Source of the DNA: Prinia subflava
Lineage: Eukaryota > Chordata > Aves > Passeriformes > Cisticolidae
DNA length: 64,000 bases
Assembly: GCF_021018805.1 (NCBI RefSeq)
Contig: NC_086258.1
Coordinates: 5,247,081-5,311,080, forward strand
Direction of reading: 5' to 3'
In this document: positions 60,501 through 64,000 of the stretch, in pieces
Position numbering within the stretch: position 1 is the stretch's first letter
Layout of the letters: every line of letters begins with the position of its first letter
The notes under the pieces: generated by a model
What the model was told of the DNA's origin: nothing
The model's database searches: none
The model's input: the letters and a program-made list of their open reading frames with translations, nothing else
Made by a program: the position numbers and the translations under genes

Positions 60501-64000
<3,500 letters not shown>

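Overview
The window is vertebrate nuclear DNA, most likely from a bird. Coding sequence is split into short exons with canonical GT-AG introns. The recognisable interspersed repeats are CR1 LINE 3' ends in both orientations, with no mammalian SINEs, and promoters sit in CpG islands. Bird is inferred from the CR1 content and the compact layout. A songbird is possible but cannot be shown. Three protein-coding genes occur in the order SLC25A25 (minus), NAIF1 (plus), FAM102A/EEIG1 (plus). As I recall it, the same trio is adjacent in human 9q34.11. Orthology calls and human isoform comparisons come from memory of the protein families, not from a search.

Positions 1 to about 24,030 hold SLC25A25, a calcium-regulated mitochondrial ATP-Mg/Pi carrier, on the minus strand. 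Its last exons lie beyond the left edge. Seven constitutive internal exons (266-433, 666-773, 871-1023, 1773-1931, 2627-2738, 3510-3597, 3685-3811) join in frame. A 36-nt optional microexon lies at 3036-3071. Three alternative first coding exons (6303-6461, 12077-12301, 23676-23975) all end in phase 0 and can each splice to the common exon 2. The gene therefore offers three different N termini, only one of which carries the extra EF-hand.

Positions 23,976 to 24,885 form a compact CpG-rich promoter shared head-to-head by SLC25A25 (distal start) and NAIF1. It contains six CCAAT boxes, an E-box and a perfect CRE. NAIF1 has two coding exons (24886-25390 and 26202-26665, 322 aa) and a 3'UTR that probably ends near 28,720 and includes a CR1 fragment.

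Positions 28,720 to 34,600 look intergenic, apart from a CR1 copy at about 33,929-34,380. FAM102A/EEIG1 starts from a CpG-island promoter near 34,620-35,050. It probably has a non-coding first exon, then coding exons at 36813-36958, 55840-55960, 56286-56315, 59853-59969, 60454-60500 and 62998-63149. About 204 residues are covered before the gene runs off the right edge. Its 18.9-kb second intron contains nothing I could identify as a gene.

I found no wholly new system. The most interesting content is the alternative-start and microexon architecture of SLC25A25 and its promoters.
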